A stretch of DNA of 6,861 nucleotides from Gammaproteobacteria bacterium (GTDB taxonomy: Bacteria > Pseudomonadota > Gammaproteobacteria > SG8-11): NCBI GenBank assembly GCA_016200445.1, contig JACQEQ010000432.1, positions 1 through 6,861 of the forward strand, in the 5' to 3' direction. This document shows, piece after piece, positions 6,341-6,861 of the stretch. The notes below the pieces were generated by a model. That model was given only the letters and a program-made list of their open reading frames with translations, searched no databases and was not told where the DNA came from. Numbering within the stretch: position 1 is the first letter of the stretch; every line of letters starts with the position of its first letter. The position numbers were made by a program, and so were the translations under genes.

Positions 6341-6747
6341 GGCTACCCACCTACGACTTTAAAGTAGTTAGCCAATCCACTGGCTTTGGAAAACGCGAAT
6401 AACTCAGGTAGAACAACGCTTGGTAAACTTCACCTGAATGAAAACATCAGACCCCGTCATTGCCACTGCCTTTGAGGAGCCATGTTATCACTGGCGTTAC
6501 GTTTACGATAAATAACAATTTGGGTGGCAACACAGGGTTAATCACGAGCATGTTGTATTGTGAAATTTTCCGACAGGCGGCATCGAAATAAATATTGTCA
6601 CTACTTACTACATGTTGATTTCAATAATCACTACTACAGATCGTGGATAGTCCACGGACACTGTCTACGTGTAATTAATAGCAACTACTTGGAACACCTT
6701 TTCACATAGAATTTCCTGATTATTGATACTTACCTATTAACATGACA
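6341..6747. other. Gene-free region upstream of hlyB, AT-rich on the right
   Basis: I see no credible coding frame here. The segment 6541-6720 has 67 G or C in 180 bases, clearly below the GC-rich operon. The promoter driving hlyB leftward should be here, but no -35/-10 pair with good spacing stood out on the minus strand. It contains a perfect short palindrome (6642-6656) and an imperfect direct repeat (6377-6388 against 6463-6474, 11 of 12 bases). Its right end probably holds the terminal part of an insertion sequence whose transposase ends at 6748. Confidence 0.6.
6642..6656. repeat. Perfect 6-bp inverted repeat CGTGGA-TAG-TCCACG
   Basis: CGTGGA and TCCACG are exact reverse complements with a 3-base spacer, followed directly by a second, overlapping one (GTCC-AC-GGAC, 6650-6659). 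The size would suit a small operator or a hairpin. There is no T-run on either side, so a terminator is unlikely. It lies in the AT-rich stretch between the transposase end and hlyB. Confidence 0.4.
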
Positions 6748-6861
6748 CTAAAATACCAACTCAGCCTGAGCCCAGCAGGCGGCGATCACGGAAGTACGCC
6801 GCTGCGCGGACTTGAGTTTGTTGCGTGCCGTTGCGCCCAGCTCGGCCAAGGTGTTGGGGCA
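6748..6861 (-). CDS. C-terminal 37 residues of a probable transposase (possibly IS630 family)
   Basis: The minus strand is open from the right edge to a TAG at 6750-6748. It reads CPNTLAELGATARNKLKS, then AQRRTSVIAACWAQAELVF. The ending, basic and helical with R-N-K-L-K-S-A-Q-R-R then an I-A-A-C-W-x-Q-A-x-L tail, matches my memory of the C-termini of DDE transposases of the IS630 type. The piece is too short to prove it. It lies 407 bases upstream of hlyB in the same direction and differs in base composition from the AT-rich DNA next to it. The rest of the gene and one end of the element lie outside the window, so I cannot tell whether it is intact. Confidence 0.5.
   Translation of the reverse strand, partial: CPNTLAELGATARNKLKSAQRRTSVIAACWAQAELVF

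Noticed and set aside
6448..6460. CAGACCCCGTCAT, similar to short motifs near REP-associated transposases
   Set aside because: It is a single short match with no partner repeat or hairpin nearby, so it cannot be separated from chance.
6341..6480. Candidate -35/-10 pairs for hlyB such as TTTACC with AGTTAT
   Set aside because: Matches to consensus are poor in both boxes and several equally weak alternatives exist, so no promoter is claimed.
6482..6508. Eight-codon plus-strand mini-frame after GAGGAG (6474-6479), a possible leader peptide
   Set aside because: The spacer to the ATG is only 2 bases, there is no downstream plus-strand gene to regulate and no attenuator structure.
6460..6530. Inverted pair TTGCCAC (6460-6466) and GTGGCAA (6524-6530)
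   Set aside because: It is only seven bases with a 57-base spacing, which is expected by chance in a region this size.

Overview
The window looks like a gammaproteobacterial (possibly betaproteobacterial) accessory locus. It encodes a type I secretion system and the start of its probable substrate, all on the minus strand. The assignment rests on the HlyB/HlyD family pair, the AGGAG/GAGGG-type ribosome binding sites and the tight operon spacing. I cannot name a genus.

Layout in transcription order (right to left): (1) 6748-6861, the last 37 codons of a probable transposase entering from the right edge. (2) 6341-6747, a gene-free stretch that is AT-rich in its right part (67 G+C of 180 bases over 6541-6720). 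The hlyB-operon promoter should lie here, but I could not pin it. (3) 4205-6340, an HlyB-type ABC exporter with a degenerate C39-like domain. (4) 2823-4202, an HlyD-type membrane fusion protein starting 2 bases after the hlyB stop. (5) 2431-2733, a 100-residue protein with a disordered basic N-terminus and a helical, probably coiled-coil C-terminus. (6) 1247-2356, a Sec-exported or lipoprotein WD40-like seven-bladed beta-propeller. (7) 1-1217, the first 405 codons of an RTX protein with an N-terminal class-3-type lipase domain followed by calcium-binding nonapeptide repeats. It is open at the left edge, so its C-terminal secretion signal is not visible.

Inferred joint function: HlyB and HlyD would form the inner-membrane part of a one-step exporter. 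The RTX lipase, which has no Sec signal, is the natural cargo. No TolC-type outer membrane channel and no HlyC-type acyltransferase is present, so the channel must be encoded elsewhere. The two genes between exporter and cargo are the least explained part: a small coiled-coil protein and a periplasmic or outer-membrane beta-propeller. They share a 12-base leader that contains their ribosome binding sites, which suggests they are expressed in a similar way. A GC-rich hairpin-forming repeat separates the exporter genes from the downstream three.
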